Source: Sphingobium sp. CR2-8 (GTDB lineage: Bacteria; Pseudomonadota; Alphaproteobacteria; Sphingomonadales; Sphingomonadaceae). Taken from it: 64,000 nt of DNA. Shown here piece by piece: positions 20,485-30,115 of the stretch (the stretch's first letter is position 1; each line of letters starts with the position of its first letter). A program made the translations under genes and the position numbers. The stretch is taken from the NCBI RefSeq assembly GCF_035818615.1, contig NZ_JAYKZY010000002.1, positions 1,056,501-1,120,500 on the forward strand, given 5' to 3'. The notes beneath the pieces are model-generated. The model was not told the origin of the DNA and made no database searches. It was given only the letters and a program-made list of their open reading frames with translations.

Positions 20485-21186
20485 TTACCCCATCCCCTCG
20501 GTATCCAGCGCATAGCCCGCCGAGCGCACCGTGCGGATGATGTCCTGATATTGCCCATCGGCGTTGATCGCCTTGCGCAGGCGGCGGATATGGACGTCCA
20601 CCGTGCGCAGTTCGATGTCGCTGTCCTGACCCCAGACGCTGTCGAGCAGCCGCTCGCGCGAGAAGACCCAGCCCGGATGCTCCAGGAAATGCTTGAGCAG
20701 CCGGAACTCGGTGGGGCCGAGCGGGATCACCTGGCCGCTGCGGCGCACCTTGTGGCCAACGGTATCCATCTCCACGTCGGAGAAGGTCAGCGTCTCGCCG
20801 GCCAGCGCCGGGCGCACGCGGCGCAGCACCGCGCCGACCCGCGCCACCAGTTCGCGGGGGCTGAAAGGCTTGGTCACATAATCGTCCGCGCCCGTTTCCA
20901 GGCCCCGGACGCGATCCTCTTCCTCGCCGCGCGCGGTCAGCATGATGATGGGCACATTGGCGGTGCCGTTCATGCGGCGCAGGCGGCGGCACACTTCGAT
21001 ACCGGACAGGCTTTCGACCATCCAGTCGAGCAGCACGATGTCGGGCACATTTTCCTGCGCCATCAGCAGCGCTTCTTCGCCGTCGACCGTATGGGCGACC
21101 TCGAAATCCTCGCGCTTGAAATGCCAGATCAGCAGTTCGGCCAGCGCCGCGTCATCCTCGACCAGCAGCATTTTCGCTCGTGCCAT
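20485..21186 (-). CDS. phoB: Phosphate response regulator PhoB
   Basis: A 233-residue OmpR-type response regulator. The receiver domain shows LLVEDDAALAELL, the phospho-acceptor in DIVLLDWM, and the conserved VTKPFSPRELVAR lysine; the C-terminal winged helix has RLLKHFLEHPGWVFSRERLL and RTVDVHIRRLRKAI. Position at the end of phoR-pstSCAB-phoU-phoB identifies it as PhoB. It starts 3 bases after the phoU stop. Confidence 0.96.
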   Translation of the reverse strand: MARAKMLLVEDDAALAELLIWHFKREDFEVAHTVDGEEALLMAQENVPDIVLLDWMVESLSGIEVCRRLRRMNGTANVPIIMLTARGEEEDRVRGLETGADDYVTKPFSPRELVARVGAVLRRVRPALAGETLTFSDVEMDTVGHKVRRSGQVIPLGPTEFRLLKHFLEHPGWVFSRERLLDSVWGQDSDIELRTVDVHIRRLRKAINADGQYQDIIRTVRSAGYALDTEGMG

Positions 21187-21189
21187 GGT

Positions 21190-21885
21190 CTAATCCTCCG
21201 GCTGCATGTCGGGCCCACGCTCGCGCTCGGGCAGGGTCTGGCCGGTCGCGGCATAATAGACCATTTCCGCGACATTGGTCGCATGGTCGCCGATCCGCTC
21301 GATATTCTTGGCGATGAACAGCAGGTGCGCGCACTCGCTGATCGTCTTGGGGTTTTCGACCATGAAGGTGACGAGCGTGCGGAACACGCTGTTGTAGAAA
21401 TCGTCCACCACCGTGTCGCGCTCGACCACCGCCAGCGCCAGATCGGGATCGCGCGCGGCAAAGGCGTTCAGCGCATCATGCACCATCTCGCCTGCAACCT
21501 GCCCCATCGACGGCAGCAGCGAAATGGGTTCAAGGATGCGAGAGTTGGTCGCGATCAGCGGCACGCGCTTGGCGATATTCTTGGCATAGTCGCCGATCCG
21601 CTCGACCACGCTCACGATCTTCAATGCCGCGATCACGTCGCGCAGGTCGTTAGCCATCGGCGCGCGGAGCGCAATCACCTGGATCACCAGCTTTTCGACT
21701 TCCGCCTCGATCGCGTCGATGCGCTTGTCGTCGGCGACCACCTGCGCGGCCAGCACCCTGTCCTGCCGTTGCAGCGCCAGCATCGCATTCTCGATCGCCG
21801 CTTCTGCCCGTCCGCCCATTTCGGCGATCAGCCCGCGCAGCCGGTCAATTTCCTCGTCAAATGCCTTGATCGTATGTTCAGCCAT
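21190..21885 (-). CDS. phoU: Phosphate signalling protein PhoU
   Basis: A 231-residue all-helical protein with two PhoU repeats; motifs EIDRLRGLIAEMGGRAEAAI, ERIGDYAKNIAKR and the second-repeat ERIGDHATNVAEMVYY. It links the Pst transporter to PhoR, holding the kinase in its inhibitory state when phosphate is sufficient. It lies between pstB and phoB in the operon. Confidence 0.96.
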   Translation of the reverse strand: MAEHTIKAFDEEIDRLRGLIAEMGGRAEAAIENAMLALQRQDRVLAAQVVADDKRIDAIEAEVEKLVIQVIALRAPMANDLRDVIAALKIVSVVERIGDYAKNIAKRVPLIATNSRILEPISLLPSMGQVAGEMVHDALNAFAARDPDLALAVVERDTVVDDFYNSVFRTLVTFMVENPKTISECAHLLFIAKNIERIGDHATNVAEMVYYAATGQTLPERERGPDMQPED

Positions 21886-21901
21886 TGTCTCTCTCCCCGG
21901 A

Positions 21902-22699
21902 TCAGCCGTAGCGGCCGGTGATATAATCCTTGGTCCGCTCCTGGCGGGGATTGGTGAAGATGTCGGACGTCACGCCATATTCAACCAGGTCGCCCAGGTG
22001 GAAGAAGGCGGTCCGCTGCGACACGCGCGCGGCCTGCTGCATGTTATGCGTGACGATGACGATCGCGTATCGGCCGCGCAGTTCGTGGATCAGCTCCTCG
22101 ATCTTGGCCGTCGCGATCGGGTCCAGCGCGGAGCAAGGTTCGTCCATCAGGATCACCTCCGGCTCCACCGCGATCGCGCGCCCAATGCACAGCCGCTGCT
22201 GCTGCCCACCCGACAGCGCCGTGCCGCTGTCATGCAGTCGGTCCTTCACCTCGTCCCACAGGCCTGCGCGACGCAGCGACTTTTCCACGATCACGTCCAT
22301 GTCCGCCTTGCCAGCGGCCAGGCCGTGGATGCGCGGGCCATAGGCGATATTTTCGTAGATCGACTTGGGGAAGGGGTTGGGCTTCTGGAACACCATGCCC
22401 ACCCGTGCGCGCAACTGCACGACGTCCATCGAGGGGGCGTAGATATTCTCGCCGTCCAGCGTGATCTCCCCCTCGACCCGCGCGGAAGCGACGGTGTCGT
22501 TCATGCGGTTGAGCGTGCGCAGGAAGGTCGACTTGCCGCAGCCCGACGGGCCGATGAAGGCGGTGACATGGTCCATGCCGACGTCGATCGACACGCCCTT
22601 GATCGCTTGTTTCTCGCCATAGAAAACCTTGACGTCGCGCGCGGACATTTTCGGGTTTTCGATGGCCAGCCTGGTTTGTTCTTCTGTCATGGGTGTCAT
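21902..22699 (-). CDS. pstB: Phosphate ABC transporter ATP-binding protein PstB
   Basis: A 265-residue ATPase of the Pst transporter: Walker [15 protein letters not shown]-loop region [21 protein letters not shown] (typical PstB), ABC signature [13 protein letters not shown], Walker [14 protein letters not shown] and H-loop [11 protein letters not shown] placed the start at ATG 22699, which overlaps the pstA stop as TAATG; a GTG two codons upstream and an ATG three codons downstream are alternatives. Confidence 0.97.
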   Translation of the reverse strand: MTPMTEEQTRLAIENPKMSARDVKVFYGEKQAIKGVSIDVGMDHVTAFIGPSGCGKSTFLRTLNRMNDTVASARVEGEITLDGENIYAPSMDVVQLRARVGMVFQKPNPFPKSIYENIAYGPRIHGLAAGKADMDVIVEKSLRRAGLWDEVKDRLHDSGTALSGGQQQRLCIGRAIAVEPEVILMDEPCSALDPIATAKIEELIHELRGRYAIVIVTHNMQQAARVSQRTAFFHLGDLVEYGVTSDIFTNPRQERTKDYITGRYG

Positions 22700-23940
22700 T
22701 ACCACCGTGTTTCAAACTTGTTGCGCAGATAGATGGCGAGGCCGTTCATCGCGAGCAGGAAGGCCAGCAGAACGATGATCGCGGCGGAAGTCTTTTCTAC
22801 GAAGCCCTTGGACACTTCGTCGGACCACAAGAAAATCTGCACCGGCAGCACGGTCGCCGGATCGGTGATCCCGCCCGGCGGGGTTGCGATGAAGGCGCGC
22901 ATGCCGATCATCAGCAACGGCGCGGTTTCGCCTAGCGCGCGGGCCATGCCGATGATCGTGCCGGTCAGGATGCCGGGCAGGGCGAGGGGCAGCACATGCT
23001 GGAACACCACCTGCACGGGACTGGCCCCGATGCCGAGCGCGGCGTCGCGGATGCTGGGCGGCACCGACTTGATGGCATTGCGCCCGGCGATGACGATGAC
23101 CGGCATCGTCATCAGCGCCAGCGTCATGCCACCGACCAAAGCGGCCGATCGCGGCAGATGCGCCAGGTTCAGGAAGATCGACAGGCCCAGCAGGCCGAAG
23201 ATGATCGAGGGCACCGCCGCCAGATTGTTGATCGACACTTCGATGATGTCGGTCCACCAGCTTTTGCGGGCATATTCCTCCAGATAGAGCGCCGTGGCGA
23301 CACCGATCGGGAAGCTCAGGATCAGCGTGACCAGCATCGTCAGCAACGATCCCTTGAACGCGCCCCAGATGCCGACCTGCGTCGGATCGGTGCCGTCGCT
23401 GGCGGACAGGAAATTCCAGTTGAAGCCGGTCGCCAACAGGCCCTGCTGCTTTAACCGCGTGACCGCCGCTTCCATGTCCGGCGAACTCTGGCTCTTGGCC
23501 GCCAGGTCCAGCGCGGTGGAGGCGGGCACGTCGATCGTCGCGGTGCGGGCCAAGATTTTGGGATCGGCCTTGATCGCATCGCGGATGCTGATCCAGGCGG
23601 TGGGCGACAGCAGCGCATCGGCCTGATCGCCCAGCGCCGCCTTGGCGACAGTGCCCGTCACCATCGGCAGATTGGCGTTATTGAGCGCCTCGTCCGTGAT
23701 CGCATTGGGATCGAGCAACAGCGGAGACGCCGGGAAGTCGACCTTCAGCGCGATTTCGGTCCGGGTAAAGCCGCGCAGGCCATTGCCCATCATGGTGATC
23801 AGCAGGAAGGCCAGGAAAGACGCGGACAAGACGACGGCGAACAGGCCGGCGAATTTGAAGCGACGCTCGGCGGCATAGCGCCCCGCGATCCGCTTGCGCA
23901 TGTCCTCCGACTTCCAGTCGGTCGGGTTTCTCGCGCTCAT
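22699..23940 (-). CDS. pstA: Phosphate ABC transporter permease PstA (with DUF3333-type N-terminus)
   Basis: A 413-residue permease, over 100 residues longer than E. coli PstA. The extra N-terminal part (about 1-190) has one membrane segment ([21 protein letters not shown]) followed by a periplasmic region, the arrangement of the DUF3333 extension in alphaproteobacteria. The C-terminal permease domain carries [14 protein letters not shown] and the EAA-like loop [25 protein letters not shown]. It is in operon with pstC but separated by a palindromic repeat. Confidence 0.96.
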   Translation of the reverse strand: MSARNPTDWKSEDMRKRIAGRYAAERRFKFAGLFAVVLSASFLAFLLITMMGNGLRGFTRTEIALKVDFPASPLLLDPNAITDEALNNANLPMVTGTVAKAALGDQADALLSPTAWISIRDAIKADPKILARTATIDVPASTALDLAAKSQSSPDMEAAVTRLKQQGLLATGFNWNFLSASDGTDPTQVGIWGAFKGSLLTMLVTLILSFPIGVATALYLEEYARKSWWTDIIEVSINNLAAVPSIIFGLLGLSIFLNLAHLPRSAALVGGMTLALMTMPVIVIAGRNAIKSVPPSIRDAALGIGASPVQVVFQHVLPLALPGILTGTIIGMARALGETAPLLMIGMRAFIATPPGGITDPATVLPVQIFLWSDEVSKGFVEKTSAAIIVLLAFLLAMNGLAIYLRNKFETRW

Positions 23941-23976
23941 TGCGCTAATCTCCGTGTCGAGAGCGTAAACTCTACC

Positions 23977-24092
23977 CCGTTCGGGCTGAGCTTGTCGAAG
24001 CCCTGTTCTTGTTCAAAAGAAGGAAGGCCCCCTTCGACTGCCTGCCTGCGGCAGTCGCTCAAGACAGGCTTCGACAGGCTCAGGGCGAACGG
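23977..24092. repeat. Palindromic repeat (GTTCG..CTGAGC.TGTCGAAG family), copy in pstC-pstA gap
   Basis: Outer arms of 24 bases (23977-24000 and 24069-24092) pair at 21 of 24 positions; the interior contains a second small palindrome (CTGCCTGCGGCAG). Sits inside the pst operon, so it is transcribed and could shape differential expression of pstC and pstA. Confidence 0.85.
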
Positions 24093-24109
24093 CATGTTAA
24101 TCTGCGCGC

Positions 24110-25504
24110 TCATTCATAAGCCTCGCGATATTTCTTCACGACCCGCAGGGCCACGATGTTGAGCAACAGGGTGACGATGAACAGCACCAGCCCCAGCGCA
24201 AAGGCCGCCAGCGTCTTGGCGCTGTCAAACTCCTGGTCGCCGGTCAGCAACTGGACGATCTGGGTCGTCACCGTGGTCACGCTGGCGAACGGGTTGATCG
24301 TCAGGTTGGCGGCAAGACCAGCAGCCATCACCACGATCATCGTCTCACCGATGGCGCGGCTGACGGCCAGCAGCACGCCGCCCACGACGCCGGGCAGGGC
24401 GGCGGGGATCAGCACCTTGCGGATCGTCTCGCTGGTCGTCGCGCCCATCGCCAGGCTGCCGTCGCGCATCGATTGGGGCACGGCGGCGATGCTGTCGTCG
24501 GCCATGGAGGAGACGAACGGAATGATCATCACGCCCATCACCAGCCCTGCGGCCAGCGCGCTTTCGGATGAGGCGCCATGGATGCCGACCGCCGCGGCAA
24601 AGTCGCGCAGCGCGGGCGCAATCGTCAGCGCGGCGAAATAGCCATAGACGACCGTCGGCACGCCCGCGAGCATCTCCAGTGTCGGCTTCATCCACTTGCG
24701 CACCGTAGGGCTTGCATATTGGGTGAGGTAGATGGCGCTCATCAGGCCCAGCGGGATGGCGACGATCATGGCGATGATCGCGCCGATGAAGATGGTGCCC
24801 CAGAACAAGGGCACCGCGCCGAACGCGTCTTCATTGCCATAGCCCATGGCGGCCGATTGCGGCGACCATTTGGTGCCGAACAGGAAGTCGATGGGATTGA
24901 CCATCGAAAAGAAGCGGAAGCTTTCCCACAGCAGCGACGCCACGATGCCAACCGTCGTGATGATCGCGATCAGCGATGCGATCAGCAACGACGCCATGAC
25001 CAGCCGCTCGACCCGCGTCCGCGCCCGGAAATCGGGGCGGACGCGGGTGAAGGCGTAGGCCCCCCCGGCGAAGGCCAGCACCAGCGCCAGAACCGTGCCT
25101 GCGATGCCATATTTGTCTAGCGCCGCGCGATAGGGTTCGACCAGTCCCTGCGACAGCGGGTTGAACGCGCCCGCCTGACTGCCGCTCGCGATCGCGCGCG
25201 CTTCGCCCAATATGGCGGAGCGGGAGAAGGCGTCGACCGGCAGGCTCTGTGCCGCCGGGTCCGCCAGCACGCTCTGCGTAACCAGGCCGGGCGCGACATT
25301 GGACCAGACGGCCAGGAACAGGATCGCCGGGACCAGGGTCCACAGCGCCACATACCAGCCATGATAGCCGGGGAGGGAATGGACGGCGTCGCGCCGCCCG
25401 GTCGCCCGCGCCACGGTCTGTAGCCGTAGCGCGCGGGCGCGGGCGCTGACCCAGGCGATCGCGCCCAGGCCCGCCAGCAGCAGGAGGATGGCTGGTCCGG
25501 TCAT
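24110..25504 (-). CDS. pstC: Phosphate ABC transporter permease PstC
   Basis: A 464-residue inner-membrane permease; the long N-terminal half (three membrane segments plus a periplasmic region to about 190) precedes the standard permease core with PLGLMSAIYLTQYASPTVRKW, MLAGVPTVVYGYFAAL and the EAA loop DGSLAMGATTSETIRKVLIPAALPG. It forms the translocation channel with PstA. The start lies 7 bases after the pstS stop. Confidence 0.96.
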   Translation of the reverse strand: MTGPAILLLLAGLGAIAWVSARARALRLQTVARATGRRDAVHSLPGYHGWYVALWTLVPAILFLAVWSNVAPGLVTQSVLADPAAQSLPVDAFSRSAILGEARAIASGSQAGAFNPLSQGLVEPYRAALDKYGIAGTVLALVLAFAGGAYAFTRVRPDFRARTRVERLVMASLLIASLIAIITTVGIVASLLWESFRFFSMVNPIDFLFGTKWSPQSAAMGYGNEDAFGAVPLFWGTIFIGAIIAMIVAIPLGLMSAIYLTQYASPTVRKWMKPTLEMLAGVPTVVYGYFAALTIAPALRDFAAAVGIHGASSESALAAGLVMGVMIIPFVSSMADDSIAAVPQSMRDGSLAMGATTSETIRKVLIPAALPGVVGGVLLAVSRAIGETMIVVMAAGLAANLTINPFASVTTVTTQIVQLLTGDQEFDSAKTLAAFALGLVLFIVTLLLNIVALRVVKKYREAYE

Positions 25505-25511
25505 GATGCCC

Positions 25512-26564
25512 TTACTTCAACTGCGAACCGTCAAGGACGGTCAGCGCCTTGACGATGTCGGCGCTCTTCTTGCGCACATCTTCCGGCGCCGCGACCATGC
25601 CGCGCTTGGTCAGCGCGCCGTCGGGGTTCCAGTTGGCGGCGAAGGCGTTCAGGAAGCCCTGGAGGCCGGGAATGGCCGTCATATGCGCCTTCTTCACATA
25701 GATGTAGAGCGGGCGCGCGCCGGGATATTGGCCGGTCGACACGGTTTCGTAGGTCGCCTCGATTCCGTCGATCGGCACGTCGTTCAGCGTGTCCTTGTTT
25801 TCCTCCAGGAAGCTGTAGCCGAACACGCCGACCGCATTGGGATTGGCGTTCAGCTTCTGCACGATCAGATTGTCGTTCTCGCCGGAGTCGACATATTTGC
25901 CGTCTTCGCGCACGCGGGTGCAGGTCGCCTTATATTCGTCCTCGCTCTTGTCCTTGAGCGCCTTCATCGCCGGATCGCTCTGGCAGCCCTTTTCCAGGAT
26001 CAGTTCGGCGAGCGAATCGCGGGTGCCGCTGGTGGATGGCGGCCCGAAGACGGAGATGGGGATCGCAGGCAGGCTGGCGTCGACGTCTTTCCACGTCTGG
26101 GCCTTGTTCGGCCCCTTGCCATAAGGATTGGCCGCCAGCGCCTCATAGACGATCTTGGGGGTCAGCTTCAGGCCCGGACCCTTTTTCGATTCGGCGAAGG
26201 CGAGGCCGTCGACCCCGACCTGGACTTCGATGATGTCCTTGACGCCATTGGCCTGGCACTGCTCATATTCGGACTTCTTGATCCGGCGCGATGCGTTCTC
26301 AATGTCGGGATATTGCGCGCCGACGCCTGCGCAGAACAGCTTCATGCCGCCGCCGGTGCCGGTCGATTCGATGATCGGCGACTTCATGCCGGCATTGCCC
26401 TGCACGAACAGCTCGGCAACCGCCGTGGCGAAGGGATAGACGGTGGACGAACCGACCGCGCGGATCTGGTCGCGCGTCTGGCCCGCGCCGCCGGACTGGT
26501 CGCCGCAGGCGGAAAGGCTGAGAACGCTCACGGTCGTGGCGGCGAGCAGGGCGAATGTCTTCAC
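25512..26564 (-). CDS. pstS: Phosphate ABC transporter substrate-binding lipoprotein PstS
   Basis: A 350-residue periplasmic phosphate-binding protein. It starts with a lipoprotein signal (LSLSAC, acylated Cys at residue 20) and carries RAVGSSTVYPF, ESTGTGGGMKLFC and SGTRDSLAELIL, which form the phosphate cleft. I chose GTG 26564 because GGAGG lies 5 bases upstream; the alternative TTG at 26576 overlaps that site. A Pho box lies about 83-110 bases upstream. First gene of the pst transport genes, downstream of phoR. Confidence 0.95.
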   Translation of the reverse strand: MKTFALLAATTVSVLSLSACGDQSGGAGQTRDQIRAVGSSTVYPFATAVAELFVQGNAGMKSPIIESTGTGGGMKLFCAGVGAQYPDIENASRRIKKSEYEQCQANGVKDIIEVQVGVDGLAFAESKKGPGLKLTPKIVYEALAANPYGKGPNKAQTWKDVDASLPAIPISVFGPPSTSGTRDSLAELILEKGCQSDPAMKALKDKSEDEYKATCTRVREDGKYVDSGENDNLIVQKLNANPNAVGVFGYSFLEENKDTLNDVPIDGIEATYETVSTGQYPGARPLYIYVKKAHMTAIPGLQGFLNAFAANWNPDGALTKRGMVAAPEDVRKKSADIVKALTVLDGSQLK

Positions 26565-26646
26565 GGAAACCTCCAAACAACAGAGCCGCGATTCGCTTGT
26601 CGCCGCCCCCTTGGGAAGCGCCCTAGTCGCGGACCATCGCGCCTTT

Positions 26647-26674
26647 GTGACAGTCAGGTTGCATTTTCATGACA
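26647..26674 (-). promoter_or_regulatory. Pho box (PhoB-binding site) upstream of pstS
   Basis: On the minus strand TGTCATGAAAA, TGCAACCTGAC and TGTCACAAAGG form three consecutive 11-base units; the first and third match the PhoB direct-repeat consensus (TGTCA), the middle is degenerate. It overlaps the last 8 bases of phoR and lies 83 bases before the pstS start, allowing an internal phosphate-starvation promoter. Confidence 0.7.
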
Positions 26675-27911
26675 CCGCACCTGAAAGCGCCGAAGGACGC
26701 CGTTTCTCATCACTTTTATTTGGCGCTTCTTCCATGGGTGGGGGCAACAGGACGGTAATCGTCGTGCCCTTGCCCAATGTGCTGGCGATGTCGAACCGCC
26801 CGCGATGCCGCTCCACGATATGTTTGACGATGGCCAGGCCCAGGCCCGTGCCCCCCATCGCCCGGCTGCGACCCGAATCGACGCGATAGAAACGCTCGGT
26901 CAGGCGGGGCAGGTGATCGGGACCGATGCCTTCGCCTTCGTCGGCAACGGTCAGGCGGGTCATGCTACTCGGCCCTTCGTTCAGCGTGACGCGGATCGGC
27001 GTGCCGGGGCGGCCATATTTGATCGAATTGCCGATCAGATTGTGCAGCAGTTGCGACAACTGCGCCCGGTCGCCCTGAACGCTGGGCAATTGCGGCGCGA
27101 TGGACATCTCCACTTCGCGTCCACGCTCGCCATGGCTGGATCGGAAGACGCCGACCACCTCGGCCGCCAGTTCCGACAGGTCGACCAGCGTGTCGGGCGC
27201 GCGATATTTCTCCGCCTCGATCCGGCTCAACGAAATCAGGTCGTCGATCAGCCGTTGCATCCGCCGCGCCTCGCCATCCATGATCTTCAGGAATCGCTGG
27301 CGGGTTTCGGTGTCCTGGCCCAGTTCCGGGTCGGCCAGCGTTTCGATGAAGCCCAATATGCCTGCCAGCGGCGTGCGCAGTTCATGGCTGGCATTGGCGA
27401 CGAAATCGACGCGCATCCGTTCGGCTGCATGGGTGCCGCTATGGTCAACCAGATGCACCAGCTTGCGCATATCGGCGACCTGGCCGATCGGCGCGATACG
27501 CATCTGCCACCGCTGGTCGCGGCTGCCAAGGCCCACCAGTTCGACCATCACCGGTTCGGCCATCGGCGCGCTGCTCGCCAGCCGTTCCGCGGCGGCGGGG
27601 TGGCGTATGGCGATGCGGGCATCCTCGCCCTCTATATGCGTCCCCAACAAACGCTGGGCAGCGCGATTCGCATGGGCGATACGGCCCCGTTCCACCAGCA
27701 TCAGCGGGTCCGATATACCCTCCAGCAGGCTGGTGAAATCGCGGTGACCGGCCAGGTCCGGTGCATCGAGGGCAACGTCCTGCGACGCCGGACGAAGGGC
27801 GATCCCCTGCGCGCAAATCAACAGGACGATCAGCCCCGCCAGGATTGGCAGGGCGATGGCGATGGGCGAAGCGCCCAGCAATAGTGCGCCCCCGGTGCCA
27901 AGCAACAGCAT
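26667..27911 (-). CDS. phoR: Phosphate regulon sensor histidine kinase PhoR
   Basis: A 414-residue membrane kinase: two short N-terminal hydrophobic segments (1-36), a PAS-like domain (LEGISDPLMLVERGRIAHANRAA), the H-box NASHELRTPLAGILGFIE, and the ATPase domain with N-box LHNLIGNSIKYG, DEGEGIGPDHLPRLTERFYR and GGTGLGLAIVKHIVERH. It phosphorylates PhoB under phosphate limitation. A stop lies 11 codons upstream of ATG 27911, so the N-terminus is short as in other alphaproteobacterial PhoR proteins. First gene of the pho-pst block. Confidence 0.95.
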   Translation of the reverse strand: MLLLGTGGALLLGASPIAIALPILAGLIVLLICAQGIALRPASQDVALDAPDLAGHRDFTSLLEGISDPLMLVERGRIAHANRAAQRLLGTHIEGEDARIAIRHPAAAERLASSAPMAEPVMVELVGLGSRDQRWQMRIAPIGQVADMRKLVHLVDHSGTHAAERMRVDFVANASHELRTPLAGILGFIETLADPELGQDTETRQRFLKIMDGEARRMQRLIDDLISLSRIEAEKYRAPDTLVDLSELAAEVVGVFRSSHGERGREVEMSIAPQLPSVQGDRAQLSQLLHNLIGNSIKYGRPGTPIRVTLNEGPSSMTRLTVADEGEGIGPDHLPRLTERFYRVDSGRSRAMGGTGLGLAIVKHIVERHRGRFDIASTLGKGTTITVLLPPPMEEAPNKSDEKRRPSALSGAVS

Positions 27912-28053
27912 GGCCAGGGAGGCGGTAATCTGGGATATGGTCAGTCAATTCATGGTTACCGCGCTGGATTTGTCGCGCAATTGCTGCGATGGCTATCCTC
28001 AATAGCGTGCAATCTTTACGCTTTGGCAAGCGTGACGAGCGGATCAGAACGAT

Positions 28054-28491
28054 ATGAACGACCCGAAGCCCGGCCAGGACAGTCCCCAGATCAACGACGA
28101 CGTGTCGGAAGATGCGCCGTCGCTTGCGGTCCCTTCGCGCCGTCAGTTGCTGATGGGCGGCGCAGCGGCGGCGTCGGCGATCGTGTCGATCCGCCCCGCG
28201 CTGGCCAATACCGCAGCGTCGGTGCTCAACTGCACCATCCCGGTGCCCGATCAGGGACGCGCCGCCAATTATATCGCGCCCAACGGCCAGCTGGTGCCTG
28301 CAGGGACGCCGGGCGCCTATCCCGGCGCAGGGCGTCCATTCACCGGCGAACAGGTGAAGCAGGCGCTACGTGGTCGTCCCTTGCCCGGCACCGGCTATCA
28401 GCAGAATCAGGCCTATCTCAATTATATCCGCCGGCTTCAGCGCGGAACGAGCGGCTTTACCTGCTATGCGTCCCTCCAAATGCCCCGTTGA
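28054..28491 (+). CDS. Tat-signal small protein of unknown function
   Basis: A 145-residue protein. Residues 1-28 are acidic and polar; SRRQLLMGGAAAASA at 28-42 is a clear twin-arginine export signal, with cleavage likely after ALA near residue 51. The mature part is about 95 residues, rich in Gly, Pro and Tyr (ANYIAPNGQLVPAGTPGAYP, GRPFTGEQVKQALRGRP), and ends TSGFTCYASLQMPR. It has two cysteines (near residues 59 and 137). I recognise no family. It lies just upstream of a glycosyltransferase and the PqqD-like / HprK-like / nucleotidyltransferase trio in the same orientation, so it is a candidate target of that module; this is inference from position only. Confidence 0.8.
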   Translation: MNDPKPGQDSPQINDDVSEDAPSLAVPSRRQLLMGGAAAASAIVSIRPALANTAASVLNCTIPVPDQGRAANYIAPNGQLVPAGTPGAYPGAGRPFTGEQVKQALRGRPLPGTGYQQNQAYLNYIRRLQRGTSGFTCYASLQMPR

Positions 28492-28585
28492 TCCCATCGC
28501 CGTTGCCATGATGTGAACGGATACGGTTTGTCCGCGTTGACGACGTCGAACCTGCGACGGTTCGATTTCCGACGAGGGCATATCG

Positions 28586-29746
28586 ATGTTTCAGACCCGC
28601 CGCTTTGCGGCGCGCAATTTTTCGGTGGCGATCTATCTCTACCAGCCGGGCGACGGCGGCTTGGACCGTGTCGCCATCCTGCTAGCCAACCATTTGCTGC
28701 GACGCGGCGTCCCGGTCGAACTCTGGATGTCGCGGATGGACGGTGCGGCGGCGCATCTCATCGATCCCGCGCTGACCATCAGGCAGGTGCCGACCCCGCG
28801 CCTCGCGCGCCGCCTGTCGATGATCGCGCAATTTCCGGCCTTGTCCGCGATGGTGCGACGCTACCGCCCCGACATTCTCTATTCGGCCGGCAACCAGAGC
28901 AACATGCTGGTGGCGCTCGCGACGCTGGGCACCGATAGCAAAGCGGTTGGCCGCATATCCAATCCGATCGTGCGGCCCGGTCAGCAGGGACCGGGCGCCT
29001 GGGCGCGGCTGACGCGTTTCCGCGCCATCGCGCGGGCCTGCGACCTGACGATCGTCATGGGCGAGCATGACCGCGCGCTGCTGGCGCAAAGCGGCGATAT
29101 CCGCTTGTTGCCCCGGCCGACCGTGACGCGCCTGATGGAGCGGGCCTGCGCGACCCGCACCGATCGCCGACCTGGCGATCCCTGGCGACTGCTGATGGTC
29201 GGGCGGCTGACCGAGCAGAAGGATCACGCCACGGCGCTCGCCGCACTGGCGCGTCTGTCGCATCGCGACTGGCGGCTGACCATCGCGGGGCAGGGGCCGT
29301 TGCGCGCCGAGCTGGAACGCGGATGCGTCGCGCTGGGAATCGCCGACCGCGTCGATTTCACCGGCTATGTCGGCGATCCCGAGCGGCTCGCCGCGCTGAT
29401 GGCGCAATCCGACCTGCTGCTCCAGCCGTCGCGCTGGGAGGGGCTGTGCGCCACTTTGATCGAGGCGATGGCCTGCGGCATGGATGTGGTCGCGACCGAC
29501 AGCACCCCCAATATCCGCCCCGTGCTGGCGTCCGGCGGGCAGCACCCGGTAACGCCGGTCGGCGATGCGGCGGCGTTCGCCCGCGCGATCGAACGCACCA
29601 TGATGCGTCCTGCTCCCCGCGATCTGTTGGCGGCCGCAACCCGCGACCATGGCGTCGACCGCGCGCTCGACCGTTATCTGCGCGCCTTCGAACGACTGGC
29701 AGGCGCGCCTGCGCCCCTATCCATTCCGTCGCCAGCCCCGGCCTGA
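28586..29746 (+). CDS. Glycosyltransferase family 4 protein
   Basis: A 386-residue GT-B fold glycosyltransferase. The N-terminal half has the acceptor-side GDGGLDRVAILLANHLLRRG; the C-terminal half has LLMVGRLTEQKDHATALAAL and the GT4 donor motif RWEGLCATLIEAMACG (E-x7-E type). It transfers an activated sugar to an unknown acceptor at the cytoplasmic membrane face. GAGG precedes ATG 28586. Its position between the Tat protein and the PqqD/HprK trio suggests, but does not prove, a shared role. Confidence 0.9.
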   Translation: MFQTRRFAARNFSVAIYLYQPGDGGLDRVAILLANHLLRRGVPVELWMSRMDGAAAHLIDPALTIRQVPTPRLARRLSMIAQFPALSAMVRRYRPDILYSAGNQSNMLVALATLGTDSKAVGRISNPIVRPGQQGPGAWARLTRFRAIARACDLTIVMGEHDRALLAQSGDIRLLPRPTVTRLMERACATRTDRRPGDPWRLLMVGRLTEQKDHATALAALARLSHRDWRLTIAGQGPLRAELERGCVALGIADRVDFTGYVGDPERLAALMAQSDLLLQPSRWEGLCATLIEAMACGMDVVATDSTPNIRPVLASGGQHPVTPVGDAAAFARAIERTMMRPAPRDLLAAATRDHGVDRALDRYLRAFERLAGAPAPLSIPSPAPA

Positions 29747-29827
29747 TGCGTTAGGTCCCTAATCTGTTAGGTCTTTGTCTACGTCTTTCGCGCTACAGCG
29801 ACATGGACAGTAGCAAAGGCACGGCAT

Positions 29828-30115
29828 GTGAGCGGGATACAGGTCTATCGCCGGGATGTGGAAGACACGGTAGCCGCCTGCGTCCTCGACGATCTTACCC
29901 TTTTCTACCACCGCAGATCGGGCCAGACCCATATGGTCATCAGCCCCGTGCCCGAAATCTGGGACCATATGGCCGATGGCGCCCCGGTCACGGCGCAGGC
30001 GATGCACGACCGGCTGTCGCGCGACTATGATCTGGGACCGGTGGACGACGCGATCGCCGAAATCGGCGCGCATCTCGACGCGCTGGTCGCGCTGGGGCTG
30101 GTGCAGGCGCAATGA
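29828..30115 (+). CDS. PqqD-like peptide chaperone of the HPr-rel-A system
   Basis: A 95-residue winged-helix protein of the PqqD superfamily (RRE fold), which in other systems binds a precursor peptide and presents it to modifying enzymes. Here it matches the small PqqD relatives found directly before HprK-related kinases: VYRRDVEDTVAACVLDDLT, FYHRRSGQTHMVISPVPEIW, and C-terminal VDDAIAEIGAHLDALVALGLV. Start is GTG 29828. Its stop overlaps the kinase start as ATGA, so stoichiometric coupled translation is expected. No precursor peptide is adjacent in the usual sense. Confidence 0.85.
   Translation: MSGIQVYRRDVEDTVAACVLDDLTLFYHRRSGQTHMVISPVPEIWDHMADGAPVTAQAMHDRLSRDYDLGPVDDAIAEIGAHLDALVALGLVQAQ

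Noticed and set aside
20458..21921. 487-codon plus-strand frame
   Set aside because: Antisense to phoB and phoU; no family signature.
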